Shown here in pieces: positions 19,395 through 31,810 of a stretch of DNA of 64,000 nt. Under the pieces are notes generated by a model. That model saw nothing but the letters and a program-made list of their open reading frames with translations, searched no databases and was not told where the DNA came from. A program made the position numbers and the translations under genes. The DNA comes from Immersiella caudata (taxonomy: Eukaryota > Ascomycota > Sordariomycetes > Sordariales > Lasiosphaeriaceae). Each line of letters opens with the position of its first letter. Position 1 is the first letter of the stretch. The stretch spans positions 310,001 through 374,000 of the forward strand of contig JAULSU010000005.1 of assembly GCA_030512335.1 (NCBI GenBank). The letters run 5' to 3'.

Positions 19395-21860
19395 TTTGGA
19401 CGAGCGGGACGAAGGATAGATGGCAGCGGTGTCGGGAAGGCTGCTAGGACAGACAGCTGCGGCGGCGCGATCGACCGTTTGTCGATATCTGCGACTGAAC
19501 CATTCAGCGGTCAGCGAATGAAAACAATGCTACCATAAGCTGCACGTCGAGCAGAATTACGAATATTGAGTTGGAGCGGGAGCCAGCGAGGTTGGGTCTG
19601 CTCGTGACGCTGAGATGCAGTGGAGAACAATCAAGGCAACCAGAATCGCGGGAAGGCGAGGCGTAGCCAACCTGGGAAGGCTTGGACGGCTGCGGCAAAA
19701 ACACAATGCCAATTGTGGCGGGCAGATCAGCCAACTCACCCAAACTACGGGCCAAACGCCTTGGACCCCTTTTTGCTCGCAGCTTCACGCCGCGTATAAA
19801 ATTCAGCGGTATCCGCCGTTTCGAAGACAAATCGTGTCGAGTTCGAGGCGTCAATGGGGGGCTGAAAGGACTGACAACAAACACCCTTTCGGCGGCTTGT
19901 TGAGGGCGGGTCACTTGGTGCGCAGCCTCGGCGTGCCTCTTTATTCGGGAGACTAGCAATTCGACGGCCGGGGCTGAGGCGGCGACGGGAGGGTTGCGCG
20001 ACCGCGGTCAATCGCCTCCAAGAAGACTTGTCGTCTGTGTGCCCTTTTTGGAGGCACACAGATCTTGATGGATGGCGATGGTCGTGTGTGGTTGCGGAAT
20101 GCAGGAAGGAGAAGGAGGAAATCCTTGGAGCAGGCGAGGTGGAAGGGAGACCGACGGTCAACAGCAGACAGACAGAATGGGGAAGGCAGACGGCTGGCCG
20201 AGCCAGAAGGACAGGGAGGATCAGGTGCACGGTCAATTCAGCAGGGGCTGGGACTAGGCTCGGGAGGCTGCGGGCAGAGGGCAAGTGGCAGGCAATTGCG
20301 GCCGGCTGGCGAGCCTTCAGGGGCCAGCCAACTGGGCGATTGGCAGCCGACCGCGGGCCGTCCATTCAGGGCATGTTCGAGCCATCGTGATGATGAGCAG
20401 TAAATCAACAGCCGGGATGATTTGCGGGCGCAGCCTGGAAAATCAAAAGGTTCGTCACCGAGTCACTTGGGGCAACTTGCCGTCTGCGCGTGTCACTCGG
20501 GATGTTTTTAAACACCTGCTAAATGCCATGCCGCCCGGGTCTCAATGTTATGGCTTGCCTGGCTCATATCCTCTTCCCCGCTGCGGTACTCGGCCATGCA
20601 ACCGTGCAATTTCGTGATTGGGTGTCCACGGCCAGCAGCGTAGGTCGCCGTTTTGGGAGCGAGGCGGTCAAGCTCTCCTGCAGCAGTTCCTGGCCGCTGG
20701 CCCCATCGCCTGCAGATTGTGAATCTGAGGCGATGGAGCACTCAGCGGGGGACGCTGCAAGTGGGATGCAGGCCCTGAAATAACCAAACCCACTTACCTA
20801 ATTGCTGAATGCCATTTGCGAATGCGTGCAACGCGCAGACAAGTCAAAGGGTCGACGAAACACCTTCCAGATTCCTTTTGAAGGTTTTGATCTTGCCTCG
20901 AAAAGGGGCGGGCGACGAGCACGATGGTGGCGACCGATTTCGGTTCTCGATACGGAAGGTCAACGGCATTGACCGATGCCCCTTCGATCGCCACCGGCAC
21001 GGGCTGAAAATCCGGGCCTGTCCAGGCACGGCCAAAGGTCACGGGAAATTCCAGCTCTGTCCTCCTTGGCGTCACTTCAACTCGCTCGCTTCCAGGAAAA
21101 AATCCACGAGAACACCATATCCGCGACATGTAACTCTCAGGGACCGACGAATCTGTCAGAGAGTCCCTTCATCAAGCTGCCGTTCAATCAGGCTCACCTT
21201 CAGGAACGTAACGCAACGAAAAGCCAAAAAAAAATCTCAACTCAACCACACACGCGACATCAATTCGCGGCGCGCATCAGCCAAGAGACCAACAGCCAGT
21301 TTCCAGCTTCCCGAAAAAGGCACGCCCGTCACTAACCATAGCTCACACTCTCCGCTCCCACAGGCTCAATCAGCCTCCTCCGCAAATAAGCTGGCCAGAA
21401 TGCCGACCTGCTTTCGGTCTCGTCCGCAATGCATTTTTGAGCTGGCAGGCGGCACAGCCAATGGTGCCCCGGCAATCGACCTGCACCATCGATGCAGGAG
21501 GGCGGCTAAAACGCCCGCGCTCTCCGCGCCCGTTTTGTTGAACTGCAAGCAGGGTGGTAGGTTGCGTTGCTTGAACTGCACGGAAATATTTCAAGGCACC
21601 GTAGCAGTGCCCCAAATGTGAACATGAATGAGAAACGAATGGCGCCTAACCGCTACCGCTCCAGAGAGAAAACAGTGAAAACATACACAGTGCATCTAAG
21701 TTCCCCTTCAAGCGCGCGAGCCCCTAGCTCCACGATGTCGAATGCCACCAATGGCGGGCGGAGCTTCCACAAGTCTATCTATCTATAGACCACACTTACC
21801 ACGTACCACGCACAAAGATGACATGATAGACGCGCATGTAGCACACCTTGAACTAACACC

Positions 21861-21916
<56 letters not shown>

Positions 21917-23175
21917 CAGTCAGGTCCAACGAACAAGCAATGACTCGGAAAACCAGGTCGCAGTTTGGCAGCCCCGAGCCCCGACTGGAGGCTTCCGTTA
22001 TCTGGGATGTTTCAAGTTTCGCATGGCTCCCACCACTGAGTACGAAGCGCCCAATCTCCTGCCGGAACTCCAATCTCAACTCCATACCTTAGATTCCCGG
22101 CGGTGAGCGAGCCCTGAAAACTTGGAAGAAAAGACAAACGCATCCAACACTATTCGACAGGTAGCCAATCCACGCCCTTGACACATCCGGTGATGCGCTG
22201 CAACATGCATCATCTTCCAAAGGCCATGCTTCCGATGAAAGGACGCAACGCCATGTGACACATGCCGGAGACGAGCCATCCATCAACCTTAGCACTCGTA
22301 TATCCAACGGGTAGTTCCGTCACGACTACGGACCAGTCCGCAATCGGTAGTGGGGAGCCGAACAACACCATTGTAAACTCGGTCGAGGAATTGGGATAGC
22401 CTCGTCCCCGCCGCGGAGCCATCGCAAGAAAATTAAGCCAGATGCTAACTGGGGTTGACGAATCTGGCCATCTGTTGAGAACTCGGTGCTAAATTGGAGC
22501 TGAGCTAGGCTACTTGGTATGCCTCACAGAATTGCCATCGCTCTACTCCCCAACAGGTTGAGGGATCAATATCAAAAGTGGGCTTCATGATCACAATGAC
22601 AACGATATCTCATGTTGCTCGCGTGGTAAACATCTCATCGGTCCAATATGCTTCACCACCTGCTGATACCATATCGTTCATCACACTCTCGAAAACCTGG
22701 TCTCCGCACTCCATGACACAAATATCTCACCGGCGCCATTAGCAACACAACAGGGGAAACCGGAAGTCTACCACCACGCAACTCCTCTTTCTTGCATTCT
22801 TCTTTCGTCACTGGCCCTTCATGACCAGTCGATCATGTCCCCCTATTTGAGGAAAGGAAAATTACGACATTGATGTTATACACACGACTCTCTTCACAAG
22901 TAGGCCACGCGATGAATGCCACTGAATCCAGCCCCGCTTTGAATCCGAACCAGAAGACTAAACGTGAACAAAGGAAAATGTCCCAGCAATGCCATGCCGA
23001 CCCAAACAAGAGGAGAGGCAGCTCTAAAATCCCATATTTTGCCTTTTTGCCTTGCGTGCTTTTGCTATCCCCGAATCGGGATAGACGTCCTCAACAGTAA
23101 AATAAAACGAGAGAAGGTAAGCTAAACCGCCAACCCAAGCAGAATCAGATCCCGTGAGGGAGACCATCCGCCACC
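19395..23175. other. 3.8-kb gene-empty interval upstream of the CK1 gene
   Basis: No supported gene. It is bounded by the CK1 start codon and the Nup133 stop codon, both genes being on the minus strand. It contains long composition-driven open frames (minus 19745-20365, plus 20809-21621) without domains, and the (GA)n tract at 21866-21911. It could hold a long CK1 leader, a non-coding RNA or decayed sequence. Confidence 0.45.
21866..21911 (+). repeat. (AG)n dinucleotide microsatellite, about 46 bp
   Basis: An uninterrupted run of alternating A and G, or CT on the strand of the neighbouring genes. CT-rich tracts are common in fungal promoters and leaders. It lies about 2.5 kb upstream of the CK1 start codon. 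Confidence 0.93.
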
Positions 23176-26100
23176 CTACACCTGAACCCCAAACAAATCG
23201 GTCCGGCGCGCATCACCCCTCTTCAGGCTGAAGATGGGCTTGATGCTACCGTTTCCGTTAGTGAACTTTTTGGCCTCGACCGCCTCGTTCGCCTCAGTTA
23301 CGGCGTGGAGAACTTGTTCAACCGTTTTCTCGGCGCAGTCTCGCGTAGTGCGGTGCCACGCGTCGAGCTGTGACTTTTCAATGTATGTCTTGAGCTGTTT
23401 GTCTTCCGCCTTCATGATGTCCAGCAGCTTGTGTCGGAAACCATCATCCATATCATCAAATCGACGATCCAGCTTGTCAGTGAACACACCGAACGCGTCG
23501 GAAGGCTTGACGAATGGGCGGAAATTCTTGTCGTATTGTTCTGGCCTTGAGTTAACGGAGCGCTTCAGCATTGATCTCCAGATTAAACTTACGCTCTTCC
23601 ACGATAGCAAACATAGTTCGGTATGCCGCAGTCCCGCCGATCACGGTGACTTGGTCGAGATCATTCTTGTCGTTTGTCTCGTTAACATGCTTCCAGTCGT
23701 CCCGGAGGAGGCATCGACGCCAAATGAGGCGCTCCGCATTGGTGCGGTCCTCGCCCTTGAGTCCGTACTTGGCCACCTTGAGAGCCAAGAAGAACTGATC
23801 TCCCATGGAGTCCCAATGTTTCGGCGGGAGGTGCATCAGCGTCAGGAGGTCAATAAGGGTAAGGGGTGGAAGCGCCTCATGCGCGAGAAGCTGTCGGAGG
23901 GCGTTCTCGAAGATGGTGAACAGAGCCTTCTGCTTGCTGAGAGTTTTGCTGCCGTGCTCCTTAATTGCCAGCTCCACCTCAGCCGTACCGTCGACCGCCT
24001 CCTGAATGGTCGGCAGAATCTGGTTGTAGAGACTGTCTTGGATCTTGATCAGAGCCAGCTCGCGATCGATGGTCTCGAGGCTGGCGCCATTTCTCGTCTC
24101 ACTCTCGGGATAGCCGTTGCTGATACTGTCACCGTTGACCGACGGCTCAGCCTCCTCCGCCAGCAAAGCCAGCTTACCCAGACTCAACTCAATCTTCTTG
24201 TTCCAAACCTGCTGTTCGCGGTTCAGTCCAAGGCTGAGAAGTGTCTCTGCTGCGTGGTCGATATCCTTCTCACGCTCAACATCGTTGATCCAGGAGATCT
24301 TGGCCAGTTCCGGCTTGGTACGAAGGAAGCTGGTAGCGAATCCATTCTTATCGTACGGAAACTCCAAGACTGACTGGACACCGCCGTTTTTGAGCAGAAC
24401 CTCGTACGCGGGGTACGCAAACTCGACTTCGTACTGGTCGAAGAGGCGGCCCATCTGTCTTTTCTTTGCCTCGAGAAGGGCCACCGTCTCCGCTGAGGGG
24501 GATGCGGAAGCCGCCACCTCCTGTTCCAGCCCGAGAATTTGTTGAACCACAATTTCTGCGAGGGCCTCAAAAGCAGAGTGCTCCTTTGCGAGCGCAATAG
24601 CTTCGTCCCAGAGACCATAGTCCTTCAACCTCAAGATTTTGTCGTATTTGTCGGACTCGTACTGCTGCCGGTAAGTCTTGGCCAGGTCTTGGGCGCTGCT
24701 ACTGTCGGTATGTGACGCCCACTCGCTGAACTCCTTGAGTGCCGAGAAGTATCGGTCAGTCAGGGATGGCAGCAGATTGCGCACGGCCTCCACTAGCGTG
24801 AGGTCAACCGGGGAATCTTGCACGTTGGGAATGTAATACAATTCCAGCCACTGGTAGCAAAACTCGACAAGGCGCTTCATGTTGTTGGTGACGAAGTGGC
24901 TTGACGTCCAAGGTTCCGTAGCACCACTGGAGCTTTCGATCCTCTTAGGGTCGACGCCGTACAGTTGACTGTGGTTGTTGCGATACTCGTAGGCCTCACT
25001 CAGAGCACCATTGTTGATCGTGACGGCCTCCCAGACAATCCTGTTGATACCCTCCTCATCTGTTTGTCGCTCTTTCCACTGGTACTTGATGATCTGGTAA
25101 GCCCACGCGACAAAGATGTTCAGTCTCCATACATCGTTGAGGAACCAATGGCGCACCGGATCCACTTCACCGATTGCCGGGTTGATTTCTGTTTTTTGCT
25201 GTTCGTTGATGTAGACGGCAATTTCTGAGATGATGGTTTTCTTATCACCCTCCGGCCTCTCCGCAATAAACTGCTCATGCCTTTGCCAGATCCAGGTCGC
25301 AACATGCATTTTCTCGGCGTTAAATAGGAGGATCCAACGAGTACGCAGGTCGAGCTCTACACCAGTGTCGTTGAGGTAGCTGATCAGCTTATGCAGATAT
25401 TCTCCACGGGTCCGCATGTTGTTCTCGAGGGAAGCTGGGAGGTTGACGATGAAGGGCGTTTTCGAGCTCACAATCTCATGGCTCAACTCGACCGCGGCGT
25501 TTCCGATCTCCGTTGCTGTGAAGGGCAGGCTCCGCCTACCTTGAAAGACGAGAGGATTGTCGTTCTTGGTCCCAAAAAACACCGCTTGTTCCAACTTGCT
25601 CTTTGCCGTGACAGCTGGCGGTCTCTCGCTGCCGAATCGGTCCACGTCTGCAACGGCAACACGAATGGTCCCAACTCCCTGGAGAAGAAGGACTGCGGTG
25701 GGGTTCTTTGTGCGATGTCGCTGGCGAATGTCATCCTGTCCGTTGCTGGTCGGCTCCTCTATCCCAGATCCAACGACCTGCACTGTGCCTTCGTCCTGAA
25801 AATCAATCACATCCTCGAAAGTCGCCGGTATGATATGGCTGTCTTCCTGCAGTTGGGAGTCTGGTGAGTCCGGGGGGGAAGCCATCGAGGCAACAACTAC
25901 CGCCCGGTCGAAAACGACGTAGGCGACCAGCCCAGGCCGAGGCAGATAGACCCTTGGCTTTGCTGCTGCAGACTGCCTCACAGGGGTGATGTATGATGTC
26001 AGGGGCCTTATCATTCCGACGTCAAGATCCTTGGCGGATATGACAATCTCGACCAGCACATATCGCGAATGGCGTCTCCCCCCAAAAGCAACGAGAAGCA

Positions 26101-27460
26101 AGAGATGCTGCAACTCGTCTTGCTCGTGCGCAAGGGCCTGACTCAGTCGGCTCATGTCGACGTGCTTCTTGTCCAATCCTCGGGGAACAAAGGTGAAATC
26201 GATAACCTCAAAGGCATCCTGCGACGAACCCTCGGCATCGGGGTACGTTTGGTGTATTGTCCTGACGACCTTTTCCCTGATATCGTCATCGGCAAGGAGC
26301 TCGTGTCGACCACCCCTGTGTATCTTCCAGCAGCTCAACCGGCCCTTGGACGTAGCTGCTACGACCACCCGCTCTCCAATCTTTGTTCCTCGGCTCGCCC
26401 GAGCGGCTGCAATGTCGCCCCTAATGGCCGAGGAGCTCAACGCGTGGCGCAGACTACCGAAAAAGCCACCGGCACTGTTACTGAGGCCATTTCGCAGAAA
26501 TTGGACCGAGATTCCAGGGCGCCCGTGAATGTCCCGCACGTTCATGTACGCCAGTCTCCCGCTGCTAAAGGCCAGGACGAACCCTACAGAGTCGGCATTA
26601 ACGATCTGCACGATATGCTCGCCAGAGAACATCCCAGACACCGCGTCTTCCACTCCGCCCCGTTGTTGGCGGATGAAGTCGAGAGTCGCCGCGCTGGATA
26701 TGGATTCCCAATACACGATCTTCCCACTGAGTGGCATAACCACGACGAGGCCGGGTTCTTCCATGGAGGACGTTGGCGAGACCAGGGATCCGAGGGGTAA
26801 AGGGTCGGACGCATATTTCGAGGGGTATGGCAATGTGAACGTGAAAGTCTCCGGGGAAGCTGATGTCGAAGCGTATGGCCAGACATAGGCATGCGTATGA
26901 GTGACGGTTAGGGCGTATCCCGTCGACGAATACACGGCGCCGTGCTGTCGGTCTGTGGAAGCAGTCAGCCACCCGCATCCTGAAACGAAGATGTCAGCGC
27001 AGCCATCGGGTTGCCTCTTACTTTGCGTGTCTGCGCGGAGCCTATCCGGCAGTGCAGGCAGCTTGCTGACAGTGTATGCGTTGTTTTGTGTCTGTGAATT
27101 CGACATCAGCAAGAGTCACTTTGACGAAACATCGAGACGAACCAGTATAACGCTCCCATCTCCTTTGCTAGCCCTCTCGCCGGGTTTTGGCTTCTTGGAT
27201 CGAACGCTCAACTCCTTGCGCGGCGCGCTAATCGCTTCGATTCCATCGCGCTTCATGTTGAGAAGATCGAGCTTGTCGGCTTTGACCTCGAACATCTCTG
27301 GCGGCGCATCTGGTTTGACGAAAGTCGTCTCGGAGAGCGGTACGCGTTGGCGCTTCGCCCTCGGCTGTTGAACTGACGCATCGGAACTTGATGGGCGCGC
27401 TCGCCTCCGGCTGCTTCTAGTTCCTTTCGCTGGCCCCTCGTGGAGTGCTGGCGAAAACAT
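23176..27460 (-). CDS. NUP133: Nuclear pore complex protein Nup133
   Basis: Exons 27460-27143, 27091-23593 and 23540-23176 give 1393 residues. The last junction yields EEQQYDKNFRP in frame. The first intron donor is ambiguous: GTTCGT (51-nt intron, chosen) or GTTTCG (39 nt, four extra residues); both keep frame. The basic N-terminus has an RRRARP/KRQR nuclear-signal-like stretch. A Nup133-type beta-propeller (about 110-540) includes GCGWLTASTDRQHGAVYSST and FSSGRLAYMNVRD, followed by the long alpha-helical Nup133/Nup155-like C-terminal half. Nup133 is the distal stem component of the Nup84/Y complex. Length matches fungal orthologues. Confidence 0.93.
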
Positions 27461-28539
27461 CTTGGGCCGGCTTCGCTGCGGTCGGGTTCTGTCGTGACGA
27501 TGAATGGAGATGGCTGGCGACGGTTAATTCATCGCCCAGACGCTTCCTGTGATGTAGTTGATGAAATGCCTTCAATCTCGATGCGAAGGCGCAGTGTCGG
27601 ATTGAGGATGGGAAGATGCACTGGGGGACGGCTCAGAGGGCCGCAAGGTGAGGTGTGCAGGAGAGCCCGAGTGACGAAGCATTCGTCTCGATTGGATCTT
27701 GTTGACTTGGGCAAAAATCCTGAGCGCGCTACTGGCCAGTGCTCGAAGGCTAAGGTACCTGTTGGAGCCCCAGCTACCAGCGATTTTCCGGCTAGCACCC
27801 GATTGAGCACGTATGCAGCCCCGCCAGCGGCCACGAGAAGGAAGGTGCAAAACACCCGCAGCGCAACAAGAGCTGGGGGCAACGAGATGCTTGTGGTGGT
27901 CCAATCAGCGTGCACCAAGTATCGACGGGACAATGCAGGCCGTTTGCGAACAACCCAACGAAGCTTCGCACTGCTATAATTTAAATCCCTCGAATTAGGT
28001 ATTTCTGAGGTGGCATTTTCCGAAGGGCTTTTGTGCGTGTTGAGAATTGTCTTGGTGCAACTGCGCGAACTCGAGGAGCTCTCTTCGGGGTCTGTTGGTG
28101 ACATCATTTGGGGGTTGCTCTGTGAATGAACGTCGGTCCGTGCGTCTCGGCCATTTGAAGCTCAACCACACCTCAGTGACCGAGTTACATATTTGGAGAA
28201 CCCGACTTTGGCATTCTTCCTTTCTCTCTCGGTCTGAAGTAGCCCATGCCTGGTTGCATCCCTAATAGGGCCTGATTTTCGGGGCAAAGGGTTTGAAACT
28301 ACCTTTCGAGTGCTTCTTTGCATTTCAACAACGCCTTTTCCGGTTCGCCACAGGGCTCCTCCCGCCAGACACGGGGCGGTCAAACTCAGTTCCCCACCCC
28401 GTACGACGTCAACTCCAACATCTATCTGGACGTACGACACTTCCGGATCTTGAATTTAGAGATCCAATACTTATATTTTACAAGATTGATTTGAAGGAAT
28501 GTCTGTCTATACCTCATTTTCCCCTTTAAGTCAGACATC
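27461..28539. promoter_or_regulatory. Divergent intergenic region NUP133 / AFG1-like
   Basis: 1.08 kb between outward-facing genes. A 192-codon minus-strand frame (28107-27529) begins with ATGATG and has one hydrophobic stretch, but it lacks a family match and lies where the NUP133 leader is expected. No gene is called. Confidence 0.4.
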
Positions 28540-30468
28540 ATGAGTCGCGCAACTTCAATCACGATAACCGACCCCCTGGTTAAATACAACTCCCTCATCG
28601 CAACAGGAGTTTGCTTGCCCGATGCCTCGCAATATCGCCTTGCACACCACTTGCGAAAACTGTACGCGAGCTTAAAGGATTACTCCCCATCACAGGAGTA
28701 CAGGAGCAGGCTCCGGCAGATCAGTCAGGCCGTTGCGAAGTCGAGAAAGGACGACGAAGACCACTCATTGGCCTCTCCTAGCCATCCGATCCGGCGTAAC
28801 CCCCTTTTTGCGCGTTTCTTCCAGAAACCCGAAAGCAAGGAAAGCGTGGAGCTGGTGAGGGTGCTGACAAGCCATCAAGCCGCGCTACATGCAGACTCGC
28901 CCAAGGGGCTGTTCCTCTCAGGGGAGGTAGGGACGGGGAAGTCGATGCTCCTTGATCTTCTCGCCGAGGGACTCCCAACTCACCGGAAGAAAAGATGGCA
29001 CTTCAATACTTTTATTCTCTACGCTCTATCCCGGCTAGAGCAGTTCCGAAAGTCTCGGCCCCTGGAACCCGGTGACCAAGAGGAATACTCGCTGCTGTGG
29101 CTGGCGAAGGAGCTGGTTGAGAAGTCTCCCATCCTCTTCCTCGATGAGTTTCAACTGCCTGACCGGGCTGCGAGCAAGATCGTGAACAACCTTTTCATTG
29201 CGTTTTTCCAGCTCGGAGGAGTTCTTGTCGCCTCGTCAAACAGAATGCCAGAGGAGTTGGAGAAGGCAACCGGAGGGAGTTACTCTCCGCCACCGACCGG
29301 CGGGCTTATGGAGCAAGTACTTGGTATTCGAAGACGCCGTTCGGGCGGCGAACTGTTTGGCCCAACGAGTGATTTCTCTGCTTTCCTGGATGTCCTCAAA
29401 GCCAGATGCGATTTTTGGCACATGGAAGGGGCCCGAGACTGGAGGCGGAGAGAGGTATCTCTGAATCGCAAGACTGCCCATGGAGCCCACCTCGATCCCA
29501 CGGACCCACGAGTAACCACGGTTCCCGGAATCTTTGAACCGGTTGGGAAACCGGACCCCAGGCCTCGAAGAGAAGCCGATCGACCTGCCCTGTACTTTCT
29601 TTCAGCAGACAGCGAAGAAACATGGGCCGAAAAGGGTTTCCAGATGGATTCAACTAGTGCTGGTACAAGTGTCTGGCAGCCATCAACCCTGATAGTTTAT
29701 GGCAGAAAAGTCGCCGTCCCACGGCAGCGCGACCGTGTGGCACACTGGGATTTTGCGGAACTTGTCGAGTCCCTTGGACCTGCCGACTATATCAGCCTTG
29801 CATCTTCCTACCACACGTTCATCATCGACAACGTTCCTGTCCTGTCAATGGCCATGAAAAACGAGGCTCGCCGCTTCATTACATTGCTGGATGCCCTCTA
29901 CGAGGCCCGTTGCAAGTTGGTGATCCGTGCCGAGGCCGGCCCTGATGACCTTTTCTTTCCTGAGACAAGGACACCACCATCATCTGCAAATACAGGAGCT
30001 ACGAGCCACCTGGATGAAGCCGACGACGCGACATACTCGGAGACAATAGCGGAAGTCTTCCAGGACCAGGTCTCCCCTTTCCGTCCCAATGTCTCGACCT
30101 ATTCTGAGTCCCGTAATGCCAAGTACGACTCGGATCAAGACTCCGACTTCAAGCTCGAGCCGGAGAAGCGAGTGGACTTTCGAAAGACTGGCGCATTTAC
30201 AGGTGAGGATGAACGGTTCGCCTACAAGAGAGCGACATCGAGGCTGTGGGAACTGTGTAGTGATCAATGGCATGCGAGGATGGGTGATTGGTGGCAGCCT
30301 CTACCCCCTGAGGCGAGACATTGGGAGGGAGTTGAGGCGAGCGAACCTTCACGCCCGCGGCCATGGGATGACTCAAAGAGTGAAATCACATTGGGGCCAT
30401 CGGTGGAAGTTGAAGAGCCAGCTGGTTTGGAGAGGTTCAGGGTTGCCAGTTTGAAGAAGAGCCCGTAG
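28540..30468 (+). CDS. AFG1/ZapE-like AAA-type ATPase
   Basis: Single exon, 642 residues. Walker A GEVGTGKS is at 128-135, Walker B ILFLDEFQLPD from 198, sensor-type VASSNR at about 231-236, and the AFG1 family middle (HFNTFILYALSRLEQFR, LARDF-like WDFAEL) is recognisable. Yeast Afg1 and human LACE1 are mitochondrial inner-membrane quality-control ATPases. This protein begins MSRATSITITDPLVKYN with no clear presequence and carries an acidic insertion at about 480-555, so it may be the second, divergent AFG1 paralogue found in many filamentous fungi. Membership is firm; localisation is open. Confidence 0.92.
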   Translation: MSRATSITITDPLVKYNSLIATGVCLPDASQYRLAHHLRKLYASLKDYSPSQEYRSRLRQISQAVAKSRKDDEDHSLASPSHPIRRNPLFARFFQKPESKESVELVRVLTSHQAALHADSPKGLFLSGEVGTGKSMLLDLLAEGLPTHRKKRWHFNTFILYALSRLEQFRKSRPLEPGDQEEYSLLWLAKELVEKSPILFLDEFQLPDRAASKIVNNLFIAFFQLGGVLVASSNRMPEELEKATGGSYSPPPTGGLMEQVLGIRRRRSGGELFGPTSDFSAFLDVLKARCDFWHMEGARDWRRREVSLNRKTAHGAHLDPTDPRVTTVPGIFEPVGKPDPRPRREADRPALYFLSADSEETWAEKGFQMDSTSAGTSVWQPSTLIVYGRKVAVPRQRDRVAHWDFAELVESLGPADYISLASSYHTFIIDNVPVLSMAMKNEARRFITLLDALYEARCKLVIRAEAGPDDLFFPETRTPPSSANTGATSHLDEADDATYSETIAEVFQDQVSPFRPNVSTYSESRNAKYDSDQDSDFKLEPEKRVDFRKTGAFTGEDERFAYKRATSRLWELCSDQWHARMGDWWQPLPPEARHWEGVEASEPSRPRPWDDSKSEITLGPSVEVEEPAGLERFRVASLKKSP

Positions 30469-31810
30469 GAGATAATACGAAGGCGCCGGCCAAAAGAAAG
30501 GAGCCATCTGCTTCGTGCGAAAAACACATTACTGAGATTACCACAGGCCTTTCGTAAAGAGAACACGGCGTTATACGCATTTTAAATAAATATATTTACC
30601 TTTTAAGGTACCTAAAATACATTGCTTAAGGTAGTATCTGCGTTGTCAGAGGCCTTATTGACATTGTAATAGACCATAATCGACACGTTCGACGCCTACT
30701 TACCAGTGCTAATGATACCAGGAGTACTTACTAAAAGGACCCTTTCTTTTGGTCGGAGTCTTCGTACCTGCGGCGAAGAGGCCTTGTATGTGGTGTACGA
30801 GGCCCAGTCTGCGTGCACAAATGGGATCTACTAAACACTAATACGTCTTTTTTTGCATTTCCTGTAGCCTGGGGACCCAAACTCAATGACCCAAGTATGT
30901 CAAGAGGATGTGATTTAGATGTACAATCATCAAGTTATATCATCGTTATCGGCCATCGAAGTCGTCAAACTCGCGGCAGCATCGTTCTCGCTACCGCCAC
31001 CCTCAACTTTTAGTGTTTTCCCAACCAGGAAAACAAACACGGCTGGATGTGCTTGTTTGACAGCTCTGGTTCATTCCCGCGGCGCCTTGGGTTGCATTGG
31101 AGCAATTCGTCCGGCTCATCTAACCGCGCTCCAAGATTGGCGGCCGGAGAGGTGGGGACGCATCGCATGAACATCGGCTCGCTCCCGACACAACGCCCGG
31201 CACGCAGTGCGCTAGAAGGCAGACATGGAAGCAAATCTCGGGACGCGTGCCGAGGCAGATGGGTGTGGCGAGGTCGAATGGGTTTCATGGGTACAGCTGG
31301 GATCTATACTACTTCCCAGTATTTTCTTATGGGGAATTAGAATTGTTGCGTCGAGGATTTTGCCGAATGGCTTTCGGGCATGTCATTGGATTGCGGCCCC
31401 GCTCAAGACTTCCTGGCGACCGGCTGCGACTCCTAAGCAAGCACAGGCGGAGGAAGTATCGCCGGGTGTTGCGAGTGGGCACCCCTGTAGGATGTACATC
31501 GGCGCGACCCTCCCCACCCCTTCGTCTCGCTTGGAAACTGGTATCTCGGGGACGTTCAGAAGTACAGGGAGAAGTATGTATGTAGTCGGCCATCGATCGA
31601 TGCTGGAGAGGGCGCACCCAGTTGGAGGGGTGCTGAGTAGCATGGCGCGCTCGCCTTACCCGGGGTTGGTCCCCCGCAGTGTGGTGAGGTCGATGGAGAG
31701 ATGGTGTCCCCTTCTTTCCCATCTGCCGATTGCATCAGCCTGCTTGCTGTTGTTGTGGAGTGCATCCTACTACCTAGACCATCCACGAGCTCGGGCTGGT
31801 CGGCCAGGTC
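30469..31810. other. Intergenic region AFG1-like / CAP10
   Basis: No supported gene. The 30580-30720 part is AT-rich and repeats AAGGTA/TACCTT-like words around a GGTACC palindrome, a pattern often seen in fungal intergenic DNA. The remainder probably contains the promoter of the glycosyltransferase gene. Confidence 0.45.

Noticed and set aside
19745..20365. 206-codon minus-strand open frame upstream of the casein kinase
   Set aside because: Ser/Pro/Arg-rich low complexity with no motif, in the position of the kinase leader. Not supported as a gene.
20809..21621. 270-codon plus-strand open frame in the gap upstream of the kinase gene
   Set aside because: No domain, no coding-like composition and no splice context; other frames in the region are also open. 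Looks composition-driven.
27529..28107. 192-codon minus-strand frame with one hydrophobic stretch upstream of NUP133
   Set aside because: Starts with real ATGs, but has no family resemblance and ends 68 bp before the NUP133 start codon, where the leader is expected. Insufficient support.
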